A stretch of 64,000 nt of DNA from positions 62,001-126,000 of the forward strand of contig JBCBTJ010000001.1 of the NCBI GenBank assembly GCA_039818665.1. The letters run 5' to 3'. The DNA comes from JBCBTJ01 sp039818665 (lineage in GTDB: Bacteria > Pseudomonadota > Alphaproteobacteria > Caulobacterales > Hyphomonadaceae). The notes below the pieces were generated by a model. The model had not been told where the DNA came from. It ran no database searches and worked only from the letters and a program-made list of their open reading frames with translations. The translations under genes and the position numbers were made by a program. Shown in pieces: positions 33,031 to 40,777 of the stretch. Each line of letters opens with the position of its first letter. The first letter of the stretch is position 1.

Positions 33031-34013
33031 CCGAGCGCCGGACCGCGGCGGGTGATTCGGATCGCGATCTTCCCGCCGCGCCGGCCGATCTCGCCTTCAG
33101 CGGCCAAAGCGCCGTCACGGCCGCCGGAGAGAATCTCCACCGGTTGGTCGGCGGGCGCGCCGAGCAGGAGCGTGGCGCCGGGCTTAAGGTCTGAGAGCCG
33201 GCTCACCGGAACGCTGAGACTGGCCACCCTTGCGGTGGCGACCGCCACGGCGCCGCGCGGCTCGGCGCCCGGCTCGACCGCGCGCGCGATGGGGCGAGGA
33301 CGGGTCGGCGCGTCGCCCAGCACCATGACGGCGCGGCCGGAGCCATGCGAGGTCGCCACATCAAGCCAGGCTTCGACCGCCTGGGCCGGCGGCGCCGTGG
33401 CGATCGCGTATTCCGGCTTTGTCTCAACGCTGAGCAGCTCGTATCCCTCGCCCAAAGTCCGCGCCAAGGGCTTGAGGAGCGACTCAAGAAGCGCCGAATC
33501 GAGCACCGACAATTCGCGCGGCGCGCGCGTGTCCCCGCCGGTGTTCGGCGCGCCGCACGCAATGGATATGATCGATCCCGCCACGACGTCGTCGAGCAGC
33601 AAAGCGGCGCGCACGCCGGTCTCATCTCCGAAGAACAGGCTCGCCCAATGCGGGCGCACGCTCGACACCGCTTCGGCGAACGCGGCGTCTCGGCAATGGG
33701 CGAGACGCACCGCTGCGTCCAAGGCGCAATCGCGCCGCAAGGCGAGGGTGAGCGCGGCCGCGCGCCCGGCGGCTTGATCGCGCGCGGCGTCGCCGGCGAG
33801 CGCGTCGTCGGACAAATCACGTATCGCGCTCGGCTCGACCTTTCTGGTCGCGGCTGGCGCGTCGTCGATATCCGAGAGATCGGGTCGCAGCAGCGCTTCA
33901 ATCTCAGCCGCCGTCAGCACGCCGCGCTTGGTCGGCAGCGCGCGCGTATCGTCCGGCGCGCCGCCAATCGACCAATCGTCTTCCTTATCGTCCGATGGCA
34001 ACGAAGCGCCCAT
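33027..34013 (-). CDS. FliM-like flagellar motor switch protein with C-terminal SpoA domain
   Basis: A protein of 328 residues that resembles FliM. It has an N-terminal CheY-binding-like motif LTAAEIEALL near residue 33, a middle domain with LLLDDVVAGSIISIACG and LSVLDSALLESLLKPLARTL, and a C-terminal SpoA/FliN-type domain (VASLSVPVSRLSDLKPGATLLL through GGKIAIRITRRG). The similarity is weak, so it may be a divergent or specialised switch protein. The ATG at 34013 has a GAGG site; a GTG at 34040 would add nine residues. No other structural flagellar gene is adjacent, but flbT lies 3.2 kb away and a CtrA-like site lies just upstream. Confidence 0.7.
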   Translation of the reverse strand: MGASLPSDDKEDDWSIGGAPDDTRALPTKRGVLTAAEIEALLRPDLSDIDDAPAATRKVEPSAIRDLSDDALAGDAARDQAAGRAAALTLALRRDCALDAAVRLAHCRDAAFAEAVSSVRPHWASLFFGDETGVRAALLLDDVVAGSIISIACGAPNTGGDTRAPRELSVLDSALLESLLKPLARTLGEGYELLSVETKPEYAIATAPPAQAVEAWLDVATSHGSGRAVMVLGDAPTRPRPIARAVEPGAEPRGAVAVATARVASLSVPVSRLSDLKPGATLLLGAPADQPVEILSGGRDGALAAEGEIGRRGGKIAIRITRRGPALG

Positions 34014-34054
34014 GCCGGCCTCAGTGATTTGCGTTAACACTGCGTCTGTAACGG

Positions 34055-34069
34055 TTAACGACTGGTTAG
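34055..34069. promoter_or_regulatory. CtrA-like box (TTAA-N7-TTAG)
   Basis: TTAA (34055-34058), seven bases, then TTAG (34066-34069), about 45 bases upstream of the FliM-like start. The CtrA consensus is TTAA-N7-TTAA. CtrA activates early flagellar genes in Caulobacter and relatives, which suits the downstream gene. One mismatch keeps confidence moderate. Confidence 0.45.
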
Positions 34070-34305
34070 GGATTGGCCGCGCGATTCTCGGCGGGCCGGC
34101 GCGGTCGAGGGCGCGGAGTTAACAGAATCGCGTTCGCCGTTAGGGGACTGAGGCGCGCGTCAATCGACCTGAAACATCTTGATAACCCCGCGTTTGGACT
34201 AGGATGCCATTCTGGCGCTTCGCACCGGAGACAAACCGCCGGGCGTTGGGTGGCGGGGCGGTCCGGACGGGCCGCCCTTTCTTCGTGGGGCTTTGGGGCG
34301 GGCGC

Positions 34306-34722
34306 TTAGTCGTCCCGCAGCGTGCGCTCGCGTCGCTCATGGCGTTCTTGCGCCTCCAAGCTGAGCGTGGCGGTCGGGCGCGCTTCCAGCCGCTTTAAGG
34401 AGATCGGCTCGCCGGTCTCGTCGCAATAACCGTAGGTGCCGTCCTCGATTCGTCGCAGAGCAGCATCGATTTTGGAGATCAGTTTTCGCTGACGGTCGCG
34501 CGTACGCAGCTCCAAGGCTTTATCGCTTTCAACAGAAGCGCGATCGACATGGTCTGGCAGCGCTGAGCTTTCTTCTTGGAGATTGTTGATCGTCGACTTC
34601 GATCCCTCGAGGATCTCAATCTTCCAACTCTCGAGTTTCGCCCGGAAATAAGCCTTCATCTTCTCGTTCATGAAGTCTTCTTTGTCAGTCGGCGTGTAGC
34701 TCTTGTTCTTGGACGTCGCCAT
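34306..34722 (-). CDS. dksA: DksA/TraR-family RNA polymerase-binding factor (one-cysteine type)
   Basis: A 138-residue DksA of the alphaproteobacterial type. The coiled-coil region spans roughly residues 20-95 and includes EESSALPDHVDRASVESDKALELRTRDRQRKL. The globular end reads YGYCDETGEPISLKRLEARPTATLSLEAQERHERRE: only the first of four zinc-finger cysteines remains, the others being T, S and A. DksA works with ppGpp at the RNA polymerase secondary channel. The ATG at 34722 has GGAGGAG upstream, and a perfect palindrome lies 25 bases before it. Cysteine-poor DksA proteins are thought to fold without zinc. Confidence 0.93.
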   Translation of the reverse strand: MATSKNKSYTPTDKEDFMNEKMKAYFRAKLESWKIEILEGSKSTINNLQEESSALPDHVDRASVESDKALELRTRDRQRKLISKIDAALRRIEDGTYGYCDETGEPISLKRLEARPTATLSLEAQERHERRERTLRDD

Positions 34723-34746
34723 GGCACCACTCCTCCGAACGCGCGC

Positions 34747-34760
34747 CCGATATATATCGG
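34747..34760. promoter_or_regulatory. palindrome CCGATATATATCGG upstream of dksA
   Basis: A perfect 14-base palindrome centred about 30 bases before the dksA start codon. Its TATATA core could serve as a -10 element on the minus strand, in which case the flanking CCG/CGG arms would make it an operator overlapping the promoter. Confidence 0.4.
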
Positions 34761-34939
34761 CGTCGCGGCGCTCGCAATCTTGGAATTCAGCTTGGTTGAA
34801 ACCGGCGTCCCGGCGATCTCGCGAGCGCGCGATCGCGGCCGCGGCGCGGACTGAATTTTCTGTGAGCAAGGGCCTTGATTAAGCCGCTTTCGCCGTGCCG
34901 TATGGAGGCGTTCCTCAACCCCTCGCCAGGCGCGTCTAC

Positions 34940-36202
34940 ATGGCCATTCACAGGAGAGCGTCCGCCCAATCGTCGGGGTGGATCCAATCTGTTGTATTCA
35001 ACGGGCTCCTCCTGCTTATCCCGCTTTTGGCCGCCCAAACGCTGGCTTCGGCTCTGTCCGGCGATGGGATGGGTCCTGAGCCGACCCCCGTCGCATTGGC
35101 GGAGACTCGCCGCGAAATCGAGCGCAGTTTCGAACGTCTGGCGCCGCGCGCCGCGGACCCGAGAGCCTTTTGGGCGGACTTGGTGGACCGTGAGCTAAAC
35201 GCCCGGGACATGTCGGCCGCCCGCGGCTTCCTCTTGGCCGCGCCGATCATGCTCAATTCGGAGGATTCGCGCGCTGTGAAGGCGGCTGCCGAGATCGAAC
35301 CGTCCGGTTCGGCCGATCAGCGCATGGCGCGCGCGGCGCTGATCTTCCTTCCGAACGACGTGCGCGCGCGTTACGACGCCGCGAATCGCCCCCCGGAAGT
35401 CGAGATCGCCGCAGAAGAACCGGTTGAGAGCGCGCCATCCGAGGCGGACGCGGAGACACAATCAGCAGTCCTGGAGCAGGCCGAAGCGACGCGGCGTCGA
35501 TTCATGCTGCTCGGCACGCCGGACGATCTGGCGGCCAATACCCGCGCATGGAAAATGGGCGCGGAGACCGACACGCTTTTGCTTCGCCTTAACGGGATCG
35601 CGATGAACGCCGACCAGGTTGGCGGGGCGGCGGGCAGAGCCCTGGCGGCGTCTGCGCCGCAAGCGGTTTCGATCTTAAAGGCGGCGCGGCGTTCGGGCCG
35701 GCTGCACCCGGCCTACGCGCAGCAACTGGCGCAGCGGGTGGAGGCGGCGATGCCCGAAGCGCGCCTGCGCGCCGCGCTCGACAACGCCTTCGACCCCAGC
35801 GCGCCCCCGTCCGGCCAAGCCGATCGCGTGAGCGCCGCGTTTCTCGAAGCGTTGGATGTCGACGCGCTCCCGCGTTTAAAGGTCGAGCTGAGGCATGTGG
35901 CCGAGATCTCAGAAGCGACCAGCGCGGCGGGCGCGGTGACCTTGATCGAACAAGTCCGCGGCGCCGGCGAGATGCGCAAGGCGCGGCTGATCGCCGAAGC
36001 GGGCGGCGACCGGGCGATCGCCCTCGTCAAACAAAACGGCCGCGGCGCGCTCTCAGCGGCCGACACCGGGGTGCGTTGGACGCAGATGTTGGTGCTTCAG
36101 ATCATGGGGCTCGTCGCAGCCTTGATGGCGTTAATCCTGACGACGCTCTCGACCCTGACCCGGACGTTCTCGCCGCGCCCCAGCGTCGCGCGTTTGATAT
36201 AA
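34940..36202 (+). CDS. hypothetical two-anchor membrane protein
   Basis: A protein of about 420 residues with one N-terminal hydrophobic segment (VVFNGLLLLIPLLAAQTLA) and one near the C-terminus (LVLQIMGLVAALMALILTTL). Between them lies a soluble helical region rich in alanine and arginine (ETRREIERSFERLA, GEMRKARLIAEAGGDRAIALVKQ). Both ends probably lie in the cytoplasm with the middle in the periplasm, an inference from the two helices. I recognise no family. The start is uncertain: ATG at 34940 lacks a clear ribosome-binding site, and a GTG at 34895 is in frame. It ends two bases before the convergent marC-like stop. Confidence 0.7.
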   Translation: MAIHRRASAQSSGWIQSVVFNGLLLLIPLLAAQTLASALSGDGMGPEPTPVALAETRREIERSFERLAPRAADPRAFWADLVDRELNARDMSAARGFLLAAPIMLNSEDSRAVKAAAEIEPSGSADQRMARAALIFLPNDVRARYDAANRPPEVEIAAEEPVESAPSEADAETQSAVLEQAEATRRRFMLLGTPDDLAANTRAWKMGAETDTLLLRLNGIAMNADQVGGAAGRALAASAPQAVSILKAARRSGRLHPAYAQQLAQRVEAAMPEARLRAALDNAFDPSAPPSGQADRVSAAFLEALDVDALPRLKVELRHVAEISEATSAAGAVTLIEQVRGAGEMRKARLIAEAGGDRAIALVKQNGRGALSAADTGVRWTQMLVLQIMGLVAALMALILTTLSTLTRTFSPRPSVARLI

Positions 36203-36204
36203 GG

Positions 36205-36852
36205 CTACAGGCCGAACGCGCCCTTTAGCCCGTCGAACAAAAGCTGGACCGACAAGGCCGCCAAAATCACCCCGAATATGCGCGTGATCGCGCCTGCGAC
36301 GCTGGCGCCCATGGCGCGAACCAATGGGCCGGCGATGAGAAAGATGGCGAGGCATATGAGCAAATTCGCGGCGATCGCGGTCAACACAATGGCGCGGTCG
36401 GTCCAAGCCGGGCTTTCCGACATGTAGAGCATCGCGGTTGCGATCGCGCCCGGGCCGCCCAGCATGGGAATGCCGATCGGGAACACCGAGACGTCTTCCA
36501 ACTCGCCCGACTTCGCTTCGCCGGCGAGAACGCCCTCGGCGCGTTCTTCCCGGCGCTCGGTGCGTTTCTCGAACACCATGTCGAGCGCGATCAGAAACAG
36601 CAGCACGCCGCCGGCGACCCGGAAGGCGTCGATCGAAATGTGCAGGCTGTTCAGGAGCCAAGCTCCGCCGAATGCGAAGCCGAAGATGATCACCGTCGCG
36701 ACGAACACCGAACGGAAAGCCATGGACCGTCGATACGCGGCGTCGCCCTGGGCAGTCAGGACAGCGAACACCGGCGCCACGCCGACCGCGTCGATGATGA
36801 CGAAGAAGGTGACGAAGGCTGACGTGAAGAGGGCGATCTGATCGGCGGACAT
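36205..36852 (-). CDS. MarC-family integral membrane protein
   Basis: A 215-residue polytopic protein with about six transmembrane helices. The N-terminal FVTFFVIIDAVGVAPVFAVLT, the RVAGGVLLFLIALDMVF helix, and FPIGIPMLGGPGAIATAML near residue 125 are diagnostic of MarC/UPF0056. The cytoplasmic loop between them is charged (EKRTERREERAEG). MarC proteins have no settled function; the old link to multiple antibiotic resistance was not supported later. The stop is two bases from the convergent gene. Confidence 0.93.
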   Translation of the reverse strand: MSADQIALFTSAFVTFFVIIDAVGVAPVFAVLTAQGDAAYRRSMAFRSVFVATVIIFGFAFGGAWLLNSLHISIDAFRVAGGVLLFLIALDMVFEKRTERREERAEGVLAGEAKSGELEDVSVFPIGIPMLGGPGAIATAMLYMSESPAWTDRAIVLTAIAANLLICLAIFLIAGPLVRAMGASVAGAITRIFGVILAALSVQLLFDGLKGAFGL

Positions 36853-36862
36853 GGCCGCGCCT

Positions 36863-37186
36863 CTAGCGTGCTTGGCGCACCGCGTCGAGCAGAGGTTTGA
36901 TCTCGGGCGCGACCGCCGGCTGAGGCGCCGGGCCGAGCGCGCGCAGGCCCTCCCCGCCCGCGGCGAGAGCGGTCAGCATGCGATGGCCTTTCAGGCGCTG
37001 CAGCAGGCCGGCAAGCCCGTCGGCGCCGTCGGCGCGCGCGATGCGGCCCTCGCCGAGATCCACTTGCACGCCCGGGCTCGCCTTGCCGGTCTCAATCCGC
37101 GCGATGGCGTCGTCCAGCGAGATGGGATCGCCCGGCTCCGACAAGGACTCGGCCAAACGGCGGCGCTCAGGCCTCGCATCACTCAT
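36863..37186 (-). CDS. hypothetical protein coupled to flbT
   Basis: A 107-residue soluble protein with no recognised domain. It is proline-, alanine- and glycine-rich. The visible elements are PISLDDAIARIETG and a predicted helix GLAGLLQRLKGHRMLTALAAG, ending in EIKPLLDAVRQAR. The start overlaps the flbT stop by one base (TGATG), so it is translationally coupled to flbT, which suggests a role in flagellin regulation or assembly. It is not FlaF by sequence. Gene status rests on the coupling and on the codon pattern. Confidence 0.6.
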   Translation of the reverse strand: MSDARPERRRLAESLSEPGDPISLDDAIARIETGKASPGVQVDLGEGRIARADGADGLAGLLQRLKGHRMLTALAAGGEGLRALGPAPQPAVAPEIKPLLDAVRQAR

Positions 37187-37584
37187 CAGACCGCCTCCTT
37201 GAAGGCGGCGGGCTCAAGCATGCGAATCAAAGAGCGGCATCCGCCCAGCGCCTTGTAGAGATCGCCGCAAGCGATGTCCGCGGAGATCGCGAGCACGTCG
37301 TCGCGCGTTTGTCCGGGGGGCTGAGAGGCGATGAGATCGGCGAGCGCCAGCGCCGCATGATCGTACCAGCAGCCGTCGGTTTCGCCGGAGAGATACATCT
37401 GCATCACCGCGAAATAAGCCCGCGTGACAGGCGTTTCGGCCTGTTCGGGCATCATGATGTCTTTTTCGCGGAGGATGCGGGCGCGGTTCTCAAGCAGAAG
37501 GACGCCGCGACGCTCGCCGTTGCGCACGACGGCGCCGTTCAAAATGAACGTCTCCCCCGGCTTCAAAGACAGTTTCAGCGGCAT
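37186..37584 (-). CDS. flbT: flagellin regulator FlbT
   Basis: A 132-residue FlbT. The start MPLKLSLKPGETFILNGAVV is diagnostic, followed by NRARILREKDIMMPEQA and a helical C-terminal half. In Caulobacter FlbT represses flagellin translation by acting on the fljK message and couples flagellin synthesis to hook assembly. Longer in-frame starts upstream lack family similarity. Presence here implies a flagellated stage in the host. It is the first gene of a two-gene unit with the downstream 107-residue protein. Confidence 0.92.
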   Translation of the reverse strand: MPLKLSLKPGETFILNGAVVRNGERRGVLLLENRARILREKDIMMPEQAETPVTRAYFAVMQMYLSGETDGCWYDHAALALADLIASQPPGQTRDDVLAISADIACGDLYKALGGCRSLIRMLEPAAFKEAV

Positions 37585-37831
37585 GGCCCCAGCCCGGCTC
37601 CTGTGCGCCCCGTTTCGAATAAATTGAACTGAAGCCGTTAATGTTTGCTTTCTTTTTGTTTCCGTTTGATTTGGTCGGGCGCTGATCCTCACGGCGCTCG
37701 AAGCGCGGCGGATAAATCTTTGGGGCTGCGGCCGCACGCGTTTCATAGGGGGACCTAAGATGCTTAGACGGGATCGATTTGATGGATAGGACCGCCGTAT
37801 CAACCACGCCCTCTCATCCGCGGGTCTGAAG

Positions 37832-38362
37832 ATGACTCTGGAGGCGCTCTATTATCTCAGCCAGATCATCGCGGTTGTGTTGATCTTAGGGTCGCTGGTG
37901 TTCGTCGGCGTCGAGATCCGGCAAAACACGCTGCAGGCGCGCCAGTCCAACGCGATCGCGAAAGCCGATCTCAGCGAAAGGCTGCTGGCGAAGTTCAACG
38001 ACGTTTGGTCGATTATCTCGACCGACGAGGTTGTCTCTAAAGCGTTTGCGACGGTGCTGTACAAAAACGGCAAGTTATCGCAACTCGAATCCGTCCGGCT
38101 CCTGACCTGGTTCAGCAATGTACTCAACACGCATTTCAACGCGTTCCTGCTCATGCGCGACGAGCTGGTTGACGACAAAATGCTGAGCGCGTTCGACAAC
38201 AACACGGCTTGGTGCCTGTCGTTTCCGCTGTTCGAAGCGCATTGGGCGGAACTTCTGACGTCCGGGCTCGATTTTTCGCCCGAGTTTGTCGCACATGTTC
38301 AGGCGAAACGCCGGGTTTGGACGTCCAAACAATCCGCCCCGGGTTCCCCGCCCAACAATTAG
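37832..38362 (+). CDS. hypothetical membrane-anchored protein
   Basis: A 176-residue protein with one N-terminal transmembrane helix (LSQIIAVVLILGSLVFVGVEI, about residues 9-29), followed by RQNTLQARQSNAIAKADLSERLL and a helical soluble part with LTWFSNVLNTHFNAFLLMRD. Similar short proteins with a helix plus 'VEIRQNT' occur in many marine bacteria as hypothetical proteins; no function is known to me. Codon use is slightly less GC-rich than in its neighbours. The proline-rich tail ends at 38362, 12 bases before the acyl-CoA dehydrogenase remnant. Confidence 0.7.
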   Translation: MTLEALYYLSQIIAVVLILGSLVFVGVEIRQNTLQARQSNAIAKADLSERLLAKFNDVWSIISTDEVVSKAFATVLYKNGKLSQLESVRLLTWFSNVLNTHFNAFLLMRDELVDDKMLSAFDNNTAWCLSFPLFEAHWAELLTSGLDFSPEFVAHVQAKRRVWTSKQSAPGSPPNN

Positions 38363-38374
38363 AGGCGCGTTCAC

Positions 38375-38449
38375 TCAGCCCTGTCGGATCTGATCGAATG
38401 GCACGTCTTTGTCGACGCGGTCCTTTGCGGGACTTTGCACATCATTCAT
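38375..38449 (-). pseudogene. remnant of the 3' end of an acyl-CoA dehydrogenase gene
   Basis: Read on the minus strand this segment ends RVDKDVPFDQIRQG-stop. The acyl-CoA dehydrogenase gene at 40778 ends with the same 14 residues. Over about 46 bases the two differ at five positions, then similarity decays (LPQEI against SPAKD). An ATG at 38449 gives a 24-codon open frame, but nothing suggests an independent gene. The remnant and the intact gene lie in the same orientation on either side of the metallophosphoesterase gene. Confidence 0.7.
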
Positions 38450-38500
38450 CGGCGCGGACCGCCGGGGCGCCGCGCCGCTTTCAGGTTTGAGTTGGGCCGG

Positions 38501-40570
38501 CTATCGGACCGGCGGGCCGTTCTCGAAGGCGTTGTAGACATCGCTGCGGAAGCGCGGCGGCGGGCGCTGCTCGCGGACTTCCAGGACGATGACATCCTCG
38601 GACACGCGGCCGTGCCGGTCGGTGGACGTCACCCGCACGGCGTGCGCGCCGAACGGCAGGTCGGCCGGCAAGCGGGCGCGCCAGAGGTGCATGTTGCGAT
38701 CGGCCACCGAGCCTTGCGGCTGCGGAGCCGCCGGACCGAAGCGCGCGCCCTGGAAGGCCTGCCAGCCTTGGTTCCCGTCTTCGCCCGACCGGCTTTGCAG
38801 CGCGTAGCGCGCGACGGAGAGCTGGCGCTGTACCGCGAAGGGGTCGGCCCATTCGGCGCCAATCTTCGCCCCTTCGCCAGCCGCCGCCTGGGTCCGCTCC
38901 ATCGGGATCATCCGATCGGCGATCGAGACGGCGGCGGTCGTCTCCGTTGCGCCGTCCCAAATGTTGGCGGTGAGGTAGCTCCCGGCGGCGAGGTCTTCCG
39001 GCGTCAGGATCTTCACGTCCGGAAGATCGTTGATGGACAAGGGCGGCACAGGATCGCGCTCTTCGCGGTCGGTCGCGCGCCAGGCCATGATCGCATCGAA
39101 CCAATCGCGGAAGGCCGGCGTGTTCACTGACAGCCACATCCGGCGCTCGCGCCCGACATTGGCCCCCTGATAGGTCTCGACATAGTCCGCGCCTTCGAAA
39201 TCAAGCTCGAGCCAGCCCCGCGGCGCGCCCAGGCGCTGCAGCGACATCGGCGCGCCGTGAATGTCGAAATCGCCCTGGAACCAAGAGCCCGAGACCGCGC
39301 CGGCGATGATGTGGCGGAACGGCAGGGCTTGAACATCGACCATCTCGGCCCAGCCGGCGAAACTGTCGCCGGGGCTGAAGTTTTCGATCGTGTGCGTATG
39401 GCCGGACAGCGAGAGCGCCTCGCGCCCTTCGAGCAGCGCGTAGAGGTCGTTCACATTGTCGGTCTGGTGCGGCGCGGTCTGCTGGTCGACGAAGCTGACA
39501 AAGGGGATGTGGTGGGCGAGCACCACCAGCTTGTCCTCGTCGGTCAGAGCCAGCAGGCCTTCGACGAACGCCATTTGGTCGTCGGTGATGCGGGCGTTGT
39601 AGCGCTTGCGCTCGTCCTCGAGGCAGTATTCGCGGCCGGGCGTTTCAGCGTCGCGCGCCGTGCAGGGATAGACGACATTGTCGAGCGCGATGAATAAGAC
39701 CTCGCCGATCTCGAAAGCGTAATAAGCCGGCCCTTGGAGGCGGCGCCAGCTGTCGGCCGAGTCAGCGTCTGAATCCGCGTCGAAATCAAAGTCGTGATTG
39801 CCATGCACCCACCATTGCGGCGCTTCGAGCGTGGAGAGCACATTGGCCATGCGGGGGATCAGATCGAGATCGTCGCCCATGACGTCGCCGACCGCGATGA
39901 GGCAATCAGGGCGAGCCGCGTCGCCGCGGTCGAGCAAATCGTCGACCGTTGAGTCGCGCACATAGCCGATTTCCTGATTGGCGTAGGTCTGCGTGTCGCC
40001 CAGCACCGCGCAGCGAAAACGCGCGGCGCCGCCGGCGCGGGTGAGCGGGAAATTGATCGCCTCGGGCAGCGGGCCGGTGGGGGCCAAGCCGCCATAGCGC
40101 AGGCGCTTCGGCGTGCCGGCCGGCTTGTGCTGATAGGCGAACTGCGGCGTCCAATTCGCGTCGTGCGGAACCTGGTAGCCGGCGGGTTGAACCACGAAGA
40201 CGGCCATGTCGTCGCGCGCCGGCAAGGCGTAGGCGCCGCCGGCGTCCGTCAGAACGACATCGCGGCCATTGGACACTTTCACGCCGGGCAAGCCCGGCTC
40301 GCCTGGATCGCGCCGGCTGTTGCGGTTGAGATCTTCGAACACCACGCCGCGCGCCATGTCCGCGCCGTCGCCCGCGCCGCGGACGATCTCAGGCGCGCCG
40401 CGATAGTCAGCGAAGACCGGCGCGGCGATGTCGGCGGCGGCCGGCGGTGCGACTTCAGCCGCGACCGGCGCGCGATCGACCTCGACCGGGTTGAACGTCT
40501 CGCAGCCGGCGAGACAGACAAGCGGCGCGAACGCAGAGGCGATCGCGCGCGAGAGCGGCAAAGTGGCCAT
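38501..40570 (-). CDS. calcineurin-like metallophosphoesterase lipoprotein
   Basis: A 689-residue lipoprotein (LAGC lipobox near residue 23). An N-terminal beta-sandwich of the SdrD/Metallophos_N type (GVVFEDLNRNSRRDPGEPGLPGVKV) is followed by the phosphoesterase core: AVLGDTQ (near residue 190), AVGDVMGDD, HGNHDFD (near 257), LAHHIPFVS and SGHTHT. This is the full dimetal-site set, with GDTQ in place of the usual GDxH. A C-terminal beta domain (about 450-689) matches the Metallophos_C layout. It probably hydrolyses a phosphodiester in the periplasm or at the cell surface; the substrate is not defined. Degenerate direct repeats flank it. Confidence 0.9.
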   Translation of the reverse strand: MATLPLSRAIASAFAPLVCLAGCETFNPVEVDRAPVAAEVAPPAAADIAAPVFADYRGAPEIVRGAGDGADMARGVVFEDLNRNSRRDPGEPGLPGVKVSNGRDVVLTDAGGAYALPARDDMAVFVVQPAGYQVPHDANWTPQFAYQHKPAGTPKRLRYGGLAPTGPLPEAINFPLTRAGGAARFRCAVLGDTQTYANQEIGYVRDSTVDDLLDRGDAARPDCLIAVGDVMGDDLDLIPRMANVLSTLEAPQWWVHGNHDFDFDADSDADSADSWRRLQGPAYYAFEIGEVLFIALDNVVYPCTARDAETPGREYCLEDERKRYNARITDDQMAFVEGLLALTDEDKLVVLAHHIPFVSFVDQQTAPHQTDNVNDLYALLEGREALSLSGHTHTIENFSPGDSFAGWAEMVDVQALPFRHIIAGAVSGSWFQGDFDIHGAPMSLQRLGAPRGWLELDFEGADYVETYQGANVGRERRMWLSVNTPAFRDWFDAIMAWRATDREERDPVPPLSINDLPDVKILTPEDLAAGSYLTANIWDGATETTAAVSIADRMIPMERTQAAAGEGAKIGAEWADPFAVQRQLSVARYALQSRSGEDGNQGWQAFQGARFGPAAPQPQGSVADRNMHLWRARLPADLPFGAHAVRVTSTDRHGRVSEDVIVLEVREQRPPPRFRSDVYNAFENGPPVR

Positions 40571-40661
40571 CGCAGTGTCCTCGACTTGATCGGTCCTTGG
40601 ACCTAGTTCGTCTAGATGACGCCGCGATGACAAATCGGCGGGACCGCGGCCGCATCGGTCC

Positions 40662-40768
40662 GATCCCCCAGATCAAACCGTCCGCTGCGCGGTCATATGC
40701 TTTGGCGCCCCTGGCGGGGCGTTCGCCAACTCGGTTTGATCCCCCGGATCAAACCGTCCGCTACGCGG
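40662..40768. repeat. 31-base direct repeat pair carrying a palindrome
   Basis: GATCCCCC[A/G]GATCAAACCGTCC is the start of a 31-base unit at 40662-40692, repeated at 40738-40768 with two mismatches. The second copy lies in a perfect hairpin: CGGTTTGATCC (40732-40742), loop CCC, GGATCAAACCG (40746-40756). It sits just past the stop of the acyl-CoA dehydrogenase gene and may act as a 3' hairpin for it. There is no T-run. Confidence 0.6.
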
Positions 40769-40777
40769 AGCGTTGGC

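Noticed and set aside
38375..38449. The 24-codon frame at the dehydrogenase remnant as a real microprotein
   Set aside because: Its C-terminus is simply the dehydrogenase tail, it has no ribosome-binding site, and nothing else supports translation.
40732..40756. Intrinsic terminator for the dehydrogenase operon
   Set aside because: The hairpin is perfect but has no T-run on the minus strand, so it is listed as a repeat rather than a terminator.
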